Assembly (NCBI RefSeq): GCF_036898095.1
Contig: NC_090729.1
Span: 73,989,081 to 74,053,080 of the forward strand
Direction: 5' to 3'
DNA from: Palaemon carinicauda
Lineage: Eukaryota > Arthropoda > Malacostraca > Decapoda > Palaemonidae
Length of the DNA stretch: 64,000 nucleotides
A model generated the notes under the pieces. The model did not search any database. It was not told the origin of the DNA and saw only the letters and a list, made by a program, of their open reading frames with translations. A program made the translations under genes and the position numbers. Of this stretch, positions 10,675 to 21,807 are shown one piece after another; position 1 is the first letter of the stretch, and each line of letters begins with the position of its first letter.

Positions 10675-10845
10675 AATTGGTTCTGTGTTGACATCGAGTA
10701 CTTGAGTACCCACTTGACAGATGGCACTGTTGATGTACACCCCCACCTGTATAGCGATCGCTGGCGTATTCCGCCCGTAGGTTTTTCTGTCGGGCAGCAG
10801 AGCTGACAGCTATATGATCATCGGGTAAGTTTAATATTGAAAAAT
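10675..10845. repeat. DIRS-A terminal inverted repeat (5' side)
   Basis: This is the reverse complement of 4380-4560. The element end near 10845 is inferred from the ICR, which reads across the two tips. Confidence 0.88.
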
Positions 10846-11017
10846 ATAAATTTATATTGCCAAAAATACAGCCTGTATATATGTTTCCTAATGTGTGTCT
10901 GTAACATGTAAGTACATCTTACATGTATTATATTCAAGTGTATGTTTATATATATTCCTATATACACACGTGTGTACTACAAATTTTATGTGCACATATG
11001 AAAACATACAAAGGTGT

Positions 11018-11048
<31 letters not shown>

Positions 11049-11939
11049 ATGTACATACATGTGCGTAGTAATGCTTGCAATCATTCAGGGCGATGTGTGC
11101 CTTTTAGAGTCACACTGAGTATGAGCCACGTCTGGTACATGTTGCATACGGTAATTCCCTAGATCAGTCTGAGCGATATGCACCATAACTGAACATCCAA
11201 AGTGTGACCATATTCGGCACACAACGCCACCAGAACTATCTCTAATCACTCTGGGCGACTTGAGCCATATATGACCACATCTATTATGTCCATATTAGGT
11301 ACACAACGCCTGTAATGAAGACTTTTGTTATGTCAGGCGAAGTGTAACACATAAAGTCACGCTTTTTACACTGGCTGAGCACTCGGCTTACCTTACGGAT
11401 ACACCATAACAATTCTCACGTCAATAGCTAGCTGGTTACTGATTTTAGTTGGGGTTAAAGAGAACGCCCATTGGGCCGTTTCACAGCATTGCCAATCGCA
11501 GTCAACGTGTTAAATGACTTCGTTTGTTTACTTAGCGTACTTTATGACGCCGTCGTTTCAGGCGGCGTCATAAAGAAAAACATTTCATTTGGAAGTCCTA
11601 AGAAAAATTAAGTAAAACATTGGTAACAACAAAATCAACATACTGTACTGAATAATCAATATAATCGATGCAAAAACTAACCTATACACAGATGTGTAAA
11701 TGCGTTTGTTTCTTCATTGTGATCAGAGATAAACGTAAACAAAACATTGGTTGCCATTAAATGCTTTTTGGCGTGTTTAGGAAACGCATGATATAAAGTC
11801 GCCTTTAATATTTGTGCCTGTTTTAGTTTAGGGTACTGTAGTACATGCATTAAGTGTTCTGTACATTAAAGGTAAAGGGTAGTTTGTTAACAGTACTACG
11901 TACAAGGGAAGGTTTTAAAAGTCTGAATATACATGTTAA
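10846..11939. other. Spacer with (TA)n microsatellite and a 13-bp hairpin
   Basis: There is no supported gene. A TA microsatellite sits at about 11019-11040. Bases 11540-11552 and 11563-11575 form a perfect 13-bp inverted repeat (CTTTATGACGCCG) with a 10-nt loop. The rest is unrecognised AT-rich DNA. Confidence 0.45.
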
Positions 11940-12040
11940 ATAAATAGGTAAATATGGTGTCACTACTTCGCGGATTTTCACCTATCGCGGTCGGGTCTGG
12001 AACCTATCTACCGCGATAAACGAGGGTTCACTGTACTATC
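11940..12040. repeat. Dispersed repeat fragment abutting DIRS-B
   Basis: The segment reading ttcgcggattttcacctatc, then gcgataaacgagggttcact, looks like one end of a transposon-derived dispersed repeat. Its partner end was not found in the window. DIRS-B coding homology stops exactly where this begins (LDNEVIVQ then unrelated sequence), so it marks the truncation junction of B. Confidence 0.4.
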
Positions 12041-13382
12041 ACTTCGTTGTCCAGGGCCAATCTGATGTGGATTGCTCTGCAAGGTGATAGTTTCTTCAAC
12101 GTCAAGAAACTGCCATAGCTTCCAAGATATTGATGTGAAAGGTTTTATACTAGTGCAACCAATTCCCCTGCACTTTTCTCTCGTGAGAATGGCCTCCCCA
12201 TCCTTCTAAGAAAGCGTCCGTGTGTATCACCACTGATGGTTGTGCTGGCTGCAAGGGGGTTTGTCTGTGCCAGGCTCTTGGCTGTTGACCACGGCCTTAA
12301 TAGCATGCGCAATCAGGTCGGGGTCAACCTTAGTTGATCTCTTTGAGTGTTTGATGCGTATCTTCTCCAGACTCCTGACGCATCCTTTAGACGTGCTTTT
12401 AGCACCGGGTCTGTCACTGCTGCAAACTGGAGAGAGCCCAATACTCTTTCCTGTTGGCATCTTGAAATCCTCTTGTGATGGATTAGTCTCTTGACAGCTC
12501 CCGCTATCTCTCTCCTCTTCTTGGATGGAATGGAGAGGTGGTGTGACTTCAAGTTCCATCGGATTCCTAACCATTGGAACTTCTGAGCTGGAGAAAGGTG
12601 AGACTTCTTGCAATTGATCTTGAAGCCCAGGTGTTCCAGGAACTGGATCACTTTTTTGGCTGCTTGCAGACAAGTAGTCTTGGATGCTGCCCACACCAGC
12701 CAATCGTCTAGATATGCTACCACTTGAACTCCTTCGGAGCGTAGCTGTTGGACGATTGTGTCTGCTAGTTTTGTGAATATCCTTGGGGCTGTGTTCAGTC
12801 CAAAGGGCATTGCTCTGAAGACTAATTTCTTTTTCTGTAGCTTGAATCCTAGGTAGGAGGAGAAGGGGCTGCTGACTGGCAGATGCCAGTAGACATCTTC
12901 CAGGTCTACCTTATGTGTTGCAAAGTAAACATTCGGAACTTGTGGTTCTCGATGAACTTGTTGAGTGGAGACAAGTCTAGAATGACTCTGAGTTTGTCTG
13001 AGTCTTTCTTGGGAACACAAAACAGCCTTCCCTGGAATTTGATGGACTTCGCTTTACTTATTACCTTCTTATTCAAGAGTTCTGAGGTATATTCTTCTAA
13101 CAAGGGGGTGGAGTGTTGGAAGAATTCTGGAAAACGGGGTGGAGTCTTATTCCATCTCCACCTGAGTCCACTCGTGATTAGGCTGTGGGCCCAGTGATCG
13201 AAGGTCCAGCAATCCCGAAAGTGGTATAATTTGCCCTCTACCTGGAACCCCTCAGTGCTTGGGGGGTCCTGAGGACTTGTGTCCATGACTGCGTCCTCCT
13301 CTGTCCCGTGAGGGGTTCCCCGAGGAACCTCTTCTTTGGCCTTTTCCTTTATAAGGATGAAAGGTGGTCGACTGCCTCTCAA
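12041..13382 (-). pseudogene. DIRS-B reverse transcriptase / partial RNase H
   Basis: The first frame (13382-12906) reads FQGRLFCVPKKDSDKLRVIL and LSPLNKF, the RT fingers. After a frameshift at about 12910-13010, the second frame (13020-12313) has VDLEDVYWHLPV (motif A), MPFGLNTAPRIFTK (motif B), VVAYLDDWLVWA (intact catalytic YLDD) and QWLGIRW. RNase H continues as HTDAFLEGWGGHSH (first carboxylate), an in-frame stop, FHINILEAMAV and IHIRLALDNE, then ends at the junction with the 11940-12040 repeat. The -1 frame is also open over 12703-12227 and resembles the overlapping frame of E and F (DPVPGTPGLQD against NPVPRTPGIQD). Confidence 0.85.
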
Positions 13383-15232
13383 AGCCAGGATTAAATGCTG
13401 GCGACTGGGCTACCAGCAGTTGAGGGACCACCTGGAAGGTGGTTTGAGGCTGTGCTACCAGTTGAGGTACCGTGGCCGTGGTCACAGCCGGAAGTTGCGC
13501 AGGTTTACATTGTCTCCTTACTTTTTTGTTCTAGGTTGGGGACCTCTGTCTGAGGAAGATTTCCTCTTTGATGTCATGCCCCACTTTTGGAGAAGGTTCC
13601 TATTCTCCGTGGCTGCTTTGACTATGACTTCTTGGATCGCTTCCTGTGGGAAAAGGTCCTTGCCCCAGATGCACGATGAAATCAGTTTCCTGGGTTCATG
13701 TTTCTCTGGTGCCGAGGCAAACACATGCTCTCTACAGGTCCTTCTTGACTTGATGAAAGCATATAAGTCCTTCACAAGGGTACCCATGTGAGACTTAGCC
13801 AGGAAAATATACATTTCTAGGGCATTATGTTGGCCTGCGCACATTTCCAGGCAGTTCTGATGAGAAAGCGAGGCCGCTAGTCTCTCTTTCGTCTCCTGTT
13901 CTCTCCTCAGAAGATGGTCTGGCAACTTTGGGAGGTTCTCATTGAACTGCTGGCCTGCTATCTCTGGATCCAATTTCGAGACAGAGAAGGTTAGATGGAC
14001 GTCTTTCCACTTCTCCTCGCAGGTAAGCGTTGCTAGAGAGAATGGTTTGCATTCCTCTAGAGATGGGCAGGGTTTGCCCTCTTCGATTGCCTTAATGACA
14101 AAGTCTAGAGTTTCCTCCGAAAAGGGGAAAGAGATGGAGGAAGGAGCAACAAAGGTGGGATGCCTCTTGCTCAGTGCTGAGACTTTGGAGTTGTTGTATC
14201 CGGCTCCTTTCAAGGACTTTACAAGGATGGCTTGTGCCTTGTCATGTTCGAAGACAATGACTTCCTTTAGTACTGTTTCCTCACGGGATGCAAGTTCGTC
14301 CCGTAGTCTCATGTAACAGTCTGGATAGGCTGAAAAGCTGAGCCAGAGCACAAGATCTTCAAACAGTTGGCCCCCAACTTCTGTGAGACAAATAGCTTCC
14401 CATTCATCATGGGCATGTGCTCCATATACCTCCAGGGGTTGGTTTTGGAGCAGTGAGGGAGATCTGATACTCTAAGGGGCTTAATAGAGCCCCTGGAAGT
14501 TCCAGGGCAATCCCTTTCCTGTATCTGTCTCTTGTTCTGTTGGATGGATTACTTCATCGCTTCCTGTTCCTTCCGGAACGATTCCAACATCTGCTGGATT
14601 GACGTGAGGATTGCTTCGCTCTTGTCGACCTGTGTAGTTGGTTGAAGAGTTGGGGTTGAAGAGGTTGACGGCATAGGTTGGTATGCCGTCACGGTGAACT
14701 GAGGGTCCTCAGTTACCGTCAAAACGGATCCTTCTTCCTCCGTGCAAAGTAGATCCACATCTTCTTCACGGCCTTCTTGCAGTAGGTCCTGCTCTGTGTC
14801 GGTGGACACTTCTGACATCCGTTCTTGGTGGATATCCATGCCTTCTAGTGCCTTAGGGATGTCCACGTCGATCTTCAGCTGTATGAGAGGAGGCTGGACC
14901 TGTTCCTGGGGCACTACTACATTTGCTAGCCCCTTGGAGAACAGAAGGCACCTCAGAGATTCATTAGGAAGGTAAGGTCCAGGAGAGTTCTTTTGGAACC
15001 CTCTTACCCACTTACGAAGGGTTTCCCTTGCTGTGTCCCTAGTCTCCACAGTGACTGGGATGGCTTCTCCGAAGCCGTTGGTCAGCAGGGTTGAGCGGGT
15101 AGAGCAACCCTTCGGGTCCCAATACTTCAGGGATCCGGACACGATACAGCAAGGGGCATGAGTCCTGCACATTGTATGCCCACAAAAGTTCCTACTCTTG
15201 TGGTTGCAGAACATAGCTGCGCACTTCACCAT
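13252..15232 (-). pseudogene. DIRS-B Gag, frameshifted
   Basis: I chose the ATG at 15232, whose product starts MVKCAAMFC, because it follows a pyrimidine tract and AG immediately upstream, as in the other copies. The N-terminus has the Cys/His block seen in all families here: GHTMCRTHAPC then YWDPKGC. The WVRGFQKNSPGPYLPNE region follows. Acidic and Ser-rich sequence runs to about 14549, then the frame breaks. The central domain (14351-13518) contains AYPDCYMRLRDELASREE, KLDPEIAGQQFNENLPKLPD and CREHVFASAPEKHEPRKLI. The C-terminus (13485-13252) is Gln-rich then Arg/Gly-rich and ends at a UGA. Confidence 0.8.
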
Positions 15233-15262
15233 TGGCTCCTCCTGTAAAGGAAATGGCTTCAA

Positions 15263-17299
15263 TGAGTATACGGTTTTTATATCATTGATATAAATGAATA
15301 CATTTTATTAGCTACAGTAATCACTATTGTAAATGGTACCTTAGGATAGTAAGCTGGAAAGGAAATAGGAAAGACCCATATCTGTGTTTCTTCTCCCAGG
15401 CAATTACTGAGACCTCCGTCAGTAATAATATTCTAGATTCCCTGTTAGGGAGAATACAGGGTGGAAGAAACTCTAGTACTTAAGAGTTAGGGTTAGTAAG
15501 TGTTTATACTAACTTATCCACCTGTAGTATATTAATAGTGATCGGTGATTTATTAGGGTCCCGATGATCAAAGAAATCATCTGGGTGTTGAGGGATTACT
15601 CAACCTCAACATTATATTGTGGTCCCAACAATAAATGGCGAAGGGAAACACAGAGTATGTTAGAAAATGAATGTACTACTGTAATTTTTGTAAACTGTAG
15701 TCCGGCCGGTGTATTACCGGGGTTAGGTTAGTATCTGGCGGAACTAACTGATAGAGAGAGAGAAAGCATTAGGGAAGGAGAGTTTCCTATTATTATGGTT
15801 TAGCACAACAATTGCCAGAATGAGAGTTCTAATGTTAGGGTAACAATCTCTCTGATTCTAGCTTCCATCCATCCACAAAATGCCTGCCGCCAGCTGTACC
15901 ACCAATGGCAATAATTGTGGATGGCAATTATTGCGGATGGCAGACCAAGAGAGGGCTGAAGACTTCTCAAAAGTATGTTGGGTTTCCCACCAGCAGCTGT
16001 CAGTGCCGGCTCAATCTTCCCCCCGTGACATTCACTTCCGGTGAAGGAAGGACATAAAGAGGAATGTGGCTCAGGCGGTTGAACTAACTGCCGCCGGTAG
16101 GGTCCCGGCCGGCAACGCAGACAACCTGGCAAGCCGGGATGACTGTCAAAATACCGGCAAAAGAATGCTGTGTCACTAAAGGACAGAAGGGGGAAGGTCA
16201 AAGTCTTATAGTTCACTGGAGTTGAAGAGGCAGAAGGTATGCTGCCTACCTCTGACAATGGACTGAGAAAGCACGGCTTCCTGTGCCGACGACGTCATCG
16301 GCAGCAGAGGAAACATGATTCCTTTGCTGGCGACATCATCAGCAGCAAGAAAAGGTCACCCTGAGTTAATTACTATCTAACCCAAAGCCGGAGTTCTACT
16401 CGACGGCAATGAAGAAAGGCGGTGTTTAGTTATTATCTAACCAAAAGCCGGAGTTCTACACGACGGCAAAGAGAAAAGACAGTGGTTGCCGCCTGTAATG
16501 GCGGTGGTACTCAGGGAGGGAGGAAGGGTTTAGCCTCTTTTCTCTAAAAGAGAATATATATCGAACATTATTCGTAATTTCAGAGGATGTAAGTCCCCAT
16601 CCGAATTAATAACGAACGATAGAGTGAGGCTAAACGTGGGGAATTACTTCACTAACATATATATCAGCGAGGCTAGCCAAGCTCTGTTAGGAACCACGGC
16701 CATGTTGGTACCGCTGGGGTTCCCGGCATGGTTGGTACGGCCGGGGCTCCCGCCGTATACGGAAAGTAAAGTTACATATTCGGAAGAGGAATGATAATTT
16801 TCTGTATGCACAATCTTCACTTGTATAATTTGCCTAACTAGCTAATATTATAACTGAATACCGGGAAATGTCGCCTTACTAACTAAATAAAATGTAATGG
16901 TAATCGGTGACAGCGGTCGTAAAATGGCCGCCTCCGGTCATGGCAACGCTCAACCAAACACACTAAAATTATAGGAATTTAACTGTGAGAAGGGACCCTA
17001 AAATTATACACAGGAAAGAATTAATACTCAACTTTCCAGAGGATGAAGATGCTGGAGATTGCATGATTATTCCGAAAACTTGCAATAAAACACCGGGAAA
17101 ACTTTGGGAGGGCACCTAGCTTATACACTACAAGTAAAGGAATGGCGGCTGGTAGTAGTACGGATAGGAGGTCCACCGGGTACCTAGAACGGCACCCCCT
17201 TTCTTTTGCCACTCTTCCCCCTTACATTAAAGAGTTAAATCTATTCAGGTGAAGATTACTATGTGTCATATCTAAAAAAAACAAGTCTATGATCCCAAG
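15263..17299 (-). other. DIRS-B 5' untranslated region
   Basis: No supported gene is present. It contains GCCGGC/CCGGC-rich clusters (16085-16160, 16690-16755) like those in the 5' UTRs of D, E and F, and a tandem duplication of about 60 bp at 16370-16480 (shared agccggagttctac and cgacggcaa blocks). The frame at 16258-15800 has no domain and reads through CCGG clusters, so it is not called. Confidence 0.5.
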
Positions 17300-17437
17300 C
17301 GATACCCTTAACTGGATACTCGCGCCAGGAGTTAGAATTCTGGAGACCTTTGGTTTATTTCTCTGGGAGTATCACTGTAGCAAATATCCCTTAGAAAGCT
17401 ACCTAAAGGAACCTTCCATCAACATGGCCGAGCCCAA
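17300..17437. repeat. DIRS-B 5' terminal inverted repeat
   Basis: It aligns with the right-hand repeats of E and F (for example 47950-48110): actcgc..cca.gagttagaattctg, then aaattctctgggaata-like sequence, then aaggaaccttccatca. No partner repeat survives at the other end. Confidence 0.75.
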
Positions 17438-17859
17438 AAGCATAATTATTCCATATAGATATCTAGATAGCCTAATTCCTCCTTACTCTTTATTTTGCAG
17501 CTCAATAAGGAATGTCAAAACATATTCTGACACCATCAAAAAGGACTTTACAAACTCAATCCACCAGTAACATGGAAAAAAAACAATAACTCGTATGAAA
17601 ACCAAGGCAAAATTACATTTTTGAAGTATAGCAGCTTCACTTTGTAGGGGTAATTCACTTGAAAGGATAGCTTAATGTTTACAGTATTCCATCTACAGAT
17701 GATTAGACTCTCATTAAATATTAAGCCATCAGGCAGTACAGCGAAGGTAGAATAAAAGAAGCGTACTGTACTTCATACCGACGCTTCATATCTTATGCAA
17801 AATCTCAGAAAAAATTCAACACACTAAACTAAAAAGGTAAACTCATGCATTATACTTAC
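17438..17859 (-). other. Probable UGP2 intron sequence
   Basis: No gene or repeat is recognised between DIRS-B and the UGP2 exon ending at 17860. It directly follows that exon's donor site (GTAAGT), so it is the start of a UGP2 intron if the last exon lies left of the window. Confidence 0.55.
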
Positions 17860-17958
17860 TCTTAAACTGACGCCTTTTCCAAAAGTAACATCACCTGAAA
17901 CAGTTAAATGGTCCAGTTCCAGCATATCAGGTATAGAAGCAAATCTCTTGAGGAATTC
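17860..17958 (-). CDS. UGP2: UGP2 exon (C-terminal beta-helix)
   Basis: This minus-strand exon of 99 bp (33 codons, phase 0) encodes EFLKRFASIPDMLELDHL and then VSGDVTFGKGVSL. It is flanked by a TTACAG acceptor and a GTAAGT donor. It matches the start of the left-handed beta-helix domain of eukaryotic UDP-glucose pyrophosphorylase, used for oligomerisation. The next family segment (GTVII...RILDH, the C-terminus) was not found at lower coordinates, so the final exon is probably outside the window. Confidence 0.93.
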
Positions 17959-18234
17959 CTGTAAGAAGCATATCTTTTATTTAGAGAGATGATCAAAGGC
18001 AAAGAGTTTGACATGTGCCAAGAAACCAGTTTACAATTATATCCTTCCACTGATGCATCATCACTTATACCTTCTGTATCACAATGAGATTTGCATTATA
18101 AAAAATCCACAATTTATAATTCATTTCTCATTAAAATTCTATATAGATTTTATCTTTACTTCTACATCTCAGAATCCAGTACTGTACTATAGTCTCCTTT
18201 AATATCATTGCAAAATTGAAAGCTTTATACTAAC

Positions 18235-18407
18235 CTTAACTTTACCAAAATGGTTAGGGCCTAGTTTGACAAGTGGAGTAGTATCAAACATACGAATGGG
18301 AGACATGCTAAGAGTACCCGACATTAGAGAGTACAAATTACTCATCACAAGTAGAAGATCATCTGTCTTTTTCACTGGCAAGAACCTTGAACGAGGAACA
18401 TTGATGC
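18235..18407 (-). CDS. UGP2: UGP2 exon (catalytic Lys region)
   Basis: The exon has 173 bp: 2 bases completing a Gly codon plus 57 codons. It encodes INVPRSRFLPVKKTDDLLLV and then MSNLYSLMSG...PLVKLGPNHF. The Lys of FLPVK is the active-site lysine of the UGP family. The acceptor is TTGCAG and the donor GTTAGT. The larger minus-strand frame around it (18591-18205) is this exon plus read-in from both introns; only the central part is coding. Confidence 0.95.
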
Positions 18408-19296
18408 CTGCAATACACAAACAATATGCTGAATAAAAGTATCCTTCAATCACAATAAGGGGCAATAATTTGACTTTGAAATATTTGTCTAGCTCACTTT
18501 TAAATTTGGTTAAAAGGAAAGAAATTACCTTATCTATAAAATTTGTATGTAAAACACAGAAGAAAAACCAGTTAGTCCTTACTGTAGTCAAGGGTGAATC
18601 TAGCAGAAAATAATTTCAAAAAGACCAGAAAGTCTTCACTCTTGCCACAGCAACTCTTAAAGTTTTTAAATAAAATTAAAGTAAAGAAAACAGGTTTCTT
18701 CCAATGCTCCTTCCTAATATAGACATATATTCTATCATTATCAAACTTTACTTCGTTCTCTTTACTTGATAATTCTGCTCCTCAATATTCTTAGAATTCC
18801 TATGACATGGAAGCATTCCTATTTTGCTAACAGATCTTGAGTTTGACGAAGTGATGCCCATGTATATCAGTTGAGTTTAACTTGCTTACTTCATTAATGG
18901 ACCAGAAGTTACACAGAAGTCTTCAATTACAGACAAAAAATACTCTCTCTTTACTAAAGCATTTAACAGTTATTATAACACAATTGTCATTTATCAATAT
19001 GTGAATTTCAGAATTCATTTAACTCCATAATTCTTCAATTAATGCTTTCTATATACAGTATGTACAGTATATATAATAAAAAATATGATGCAGAGCACTG
19101 CTAATTGATCATTTTACAGTAAACAAATCTATATTTCATTTTACCTTAACCTACAGAGGATTTGCAAGTCATGATACTATACCCCATAGGAAAAAGGGGG
19201 AATGGCATGCATGCAAAATAAGTTTTCAAGCTTTAGCACACACTGACTATAATACAAGAACTTATGATATAAATTAGAACCTCTTGAGCAACTCAC
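18408..19296 (-). other. UGP2 intron
   Basis: This intron of 889 bp lies between a GTGAGT donor (next to 19297) and a TTGCAG acceptor (next to 18407). It is AT-rich with nothing else recognised. Confidence 0.85.
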
Positions 19297-19434
19297 CATG
19301 GGGACCACTAAAACACTTAATGGCTGCACCAACAGCCTGTTCAAGCTGAATTATATTTAACCCATTATCAAGGGTCTTATTGTTGATAATGACCTCCATA
19401 TCCATTGCACCATCATTCAAAATTTGATCAATTG
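19297..19434 (-). CDS. UGP2: UGP2 exon (sugar/nucleotide-binding domain)
   Basis: The exon has 138 bp: 2 bases + 45 codons + 1 base. It encodes IDQILNDGAMDMEVIINNKT and then LDNGLNIIQLEQAVGAAIKC. This matches the family segment IDMEIIVNxKTLDxGLNVIQLETAVGAAI. The acceptor is TTTCAG and the donor GTGAGT. The split Gly codon joins correctly to the next exon. Confidence 0.95.
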
Positions 19435-19640
19435 CTGAAAAATGAATAAATGACTTATGTTACATTGTAAAAATTACTTGTCATTCACTTAATTGTGAAA
19501 TTTACACTTTTGCCTAAACACTAAACAATACACAAGTTATTATTTTAGCTTCTCCGTATGAAAAAAGACTTTAAAGGACATACAGTACTACACCCAATAA
19601 GCGACTTGTAATAATTATAAGAATTCCATTTAATGATACT

Positions 19641-19692
19641 TTGATGTATAGCCTCATTGAGTAAATAGTTACTCAATGAGGCTATACATCAA
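19641..19692. repeat. Perfect 24-bp palindrome with 4-nt loop
   Basis: Bases 19641-19664 (ttgatgtatagcctcattga and gtaa) are exactly reverse-complementary to 19669-19692, separated by ATAG. It lies in a UGP2 intron (19435-21176), so a strong hairpin would form in the pre-mRNA. It has no protein-coding content and is too short for a typical pre-miRNA. Confidence 0.9.
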
Positions 19693-19794
19693 TTAACAAT
19701 GATGACTAACATATAAACAACAATAAAAAGATAATACTAGTGGTTGATTTGGACAAGTATTAATCTCTATCCGTCTACCAAGGCACTTCCCCTA

Positions 19795-19842
19795 ATTTGG
19801 GGGGCTACCCCCCCCCTCCAAAAAAAAGGGGGGGGGGGCTTC
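19795..19842. repeat. Poly-C / poly-A / poly-G low-complexity run
   Basis: A run of C, then A, then G lies next to each other. It is a likely site of sequencing or assembly error. Confidence 0.7.
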
Positions 19843-19999
19843 CTTCTCTTTGCTCCTCCCAGCCTGACGAGGGATTCAGCCAAGTTTGGTTGGTGTTGCT
19901 AGGGTGCCACAGCCCACCCTCCCCCATTATTCACCACAAATGGAGCTTCATATACTGAATCCCTTACTGTTGCTATCTCAGCAGTCACCAAGGTGACCC

Positions 20000-20400
20000 C
20001 AGGTAGCAGCAAGACTAATCGGGACTATGTCACAATCACTCGCCATTCATTCTTATTCCTAGCAAGCTCTTTTGGCTTTCTAACATTTATCCTCCTATCA
20101 CCTAGAGCTTTCTTCACTCCATCCGTCCACTCAAACCTTGGCCTTCCTCTTGTACTCCCATCAACTCTTGTGTTCATCACCTTCTTCAGCAGATGGCCAT
20201 TTTCCATTCTCTCTACATGGTCAAACCCCTTCAATGCATTCATATCCACTCTAGCTGCCAAATCATTTCTTACACCCATTCTCACCCTCACTACTTCGTT
20301 CCGAGACCTATCTAATTGAGATACTGTACACCAACCATACTCCTCACACACTTCATCTTGAACACATTCAATTTCTGTCTCTCCGTCATTTTTATTCCCC
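20000..20400 (-). pseudogene. Non-LTR retrotransposon RT C-terminal fragment
   Basis: The minus-strand frame 20351-20025 encodes WCTVSQLDRSRNEVVRVRMG, LKGFDHVERMENGHLLKKV and STRGRPRFEWTDGVKKAL, the typical end of an RTE/Jockey/L1-like RT ORF (GHVxRM ... RGRPxxRWxDxVxxDL ... AxxRxxW). It is a short 5'-truncated relic in a UGP2 intron, on the sense strand of the host gene. Confidence 0.75.
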
Positions 20401-20448
20401 CCAACTCTGTACTTGTATAATACTGCACAGTACTTGAGAATAATTTAA

Positions 20449-20737
20449 CCCTTTTACCCCCAAGCTATTTGAAACTTTCCAACCCTTAACCCCCAGGTGT
20501 TTTCTTTTTCAAGGACATTTTGTAATATATATTTTTTAAATTGCTCTAACAGCCTTAATTTTCATCATAGAGAGGTCAGGTTGCTCTCATTCTTTTGGAA
20601 AATGCCTGAAGTTTCTCATAAAGTTATCAAAAATATGCAAAAAATGTAGTTTTTTGCAAGGATGTACCGGTACGTCCATGGGGGTAAAGGGATGAGTTTT
20701 GTGAAACGTACCAGTACGTCCGTTGGGGGTAAAAGGG
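20449..20737. mobile_element. TTAA-flanked MITE (piggyBac-like ends)
   Basis: The element starts CCCTTTTACCCCCAA and ends TTGGGGGTAAAAGGG, a perfect 15-bp inverted repeat, flanked on both sides by TTAA (20445-20448 and 20738-20741). TTAA duplication with CCC-starting ends is the piggyBac signature. At 289 bp it has no coding capacity. Internal gtaccggtacgtcc and gtaccagtacgtcc motifs form a sub-repeat. Confidence 0.85.
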
Positions 20738-21159
20738 TTAATACCCTTAAGCAAAACTTTTTGAACACACTACTACCCTTCTGATAATTCCTGATATTAA
20801 AGTAAACTGGATTTACATCAGATGATAATTTTTTTTTAATTATTTCCATATTTGAAATATTGTATTGCTGCTTTAACTGAATATCATGAAAGCCAAGAAG
20901 GCAATAAAGATTGAAAAATTATGCCTTATATACATGTGTTGTAGCACATCTAAACTCAGAATAGACAAATTAAATTATCTATTGAATTATCCTACAGCTA
21001 ACAATAATTCCATATGATTTAAAACCTTAATTAAATGACCGATATATGTAGTTCTCAGTTATTAGATATAAATTGACTCATTTAAACATATGGTTTCTTT
21101 ACAGAATTTAGGCTAAAATAAAACTGGAAGTGCTCCAAAATAAGATGAAAAAAGCCTCA

Positions 21160-21330
<171 letters not shown>

Positions 21331-21516
21331 TTAAAACTGAAACTTTGACTTTATTGAAATCTCACAATATAACAAGGAAAATAGTAGACTCATTCTACTA
21401 ATGCAATATTCTCAGTACATGTACTGTTAATCATTTGAAAAATAGTTAGGTACTGTACTCAAACAGAGAAATTCCTTAAACAATACATGGTAAATATTTT
21501 AAAATATGAAATCTAA

Positions 21517-21807
21517 TTTCTGGGCTCAACCTGTGCCGCTCCGTGAAATGCTCCTTTTACATCATTTCTAAGGTATAAACTGCTATGAATTTACCAGAGA
21601 AAAAAGTTGCATAGGAATGTCAGGTTGAACCCAGCTCGCTCACCTAATAAGGTGTCGGTATAATAATACTGGGGCGTGATTAATCACAACCAGAGGTCTC
21701 GCACCATCTAGATATCTCCTCTTCAAAATCCCCGCCACAGCGAGGTGCCATTCAGCACCCACCTCCAACTCTACTATCAACAGTCCAACCCACACCAGTG
21801 ACGTTAC
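21517..21807. repeat. DIRS-C 5' terminal inverted repeat
   Basis: It is complementary to 29487-29807 through gagctgggttcaacctg, aggtgagcgagct and gaggtgggtgttgaa blocks. The first bases (tttctgggctcaacctgtgc) appear reverse-complemented in the ICR, which fixes the element start near 21517. Confidence 0.88.

Larger units (their letters stand above)
4360..10845 (-). mobile_element. DIRS-A: DIRS-like tyrosine-recombinase retrotransposon, complete ends, decayed coding
   Basis: The left end (4360-4560) and right end (10675-10845) are inverted copies sharing cccgatgatcatatagctg and a long block through the GCGATCGC palindrome. A short ICR at about 4600-4710 is complementary to both outermost tips, which is diagnostic of DIRS elements and sets the orientation (ICR at the 3' side, so minus strand). 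From right to left it holds Gag-like segments, remnants of RNase H and a YR. The RT palm domain is missing, so the copy is about 6.5 kb against about 8.3-8.8 kb for C, E and F. It belongs to a different family from B-F. Confidence 0.9.
12040..17440 (-). mobile_element. DIRS-B: 3'-truncated DIRS-like element
   Basis: The 5' inverted repeat is at about 17300-17437 and is recognisably related to those of D, E and F (shared gttagaattctg, ctctgggagtatc and aaaggaaccttccatca blocks). Toward lower coordinates come a long 5' UTR, Gag, RT and part of RNase H. The sequence breaks off inside RNase H at about 12040; the end of RNase H, MT, YR, ICR and 3' inverted repeat are missing. This is a relative of the D-F families, but clearly diverged. 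Confidence 0.85.

Noticed and set aside
15800..16258. 152-codon minus-strand ORF in the DIRS-B 5' UTR
   Set aside because: No similarity to any DIRS protein here and built on CCGG-rich low-complexity sequence.
17281..17859. Last UGP2 exon left of 17860
   Set aside because: No reading frame matching the family C-terminus (GTVII...LRILDH) was found here or in the other spacers, so it was not annotated.
18205..18591. 128-codon minus-strand ORF taken as a whole
   Set aside because: Only 18407-18235 is coding (a UGP2 exon with splice sites); the flanks are intron read-through.
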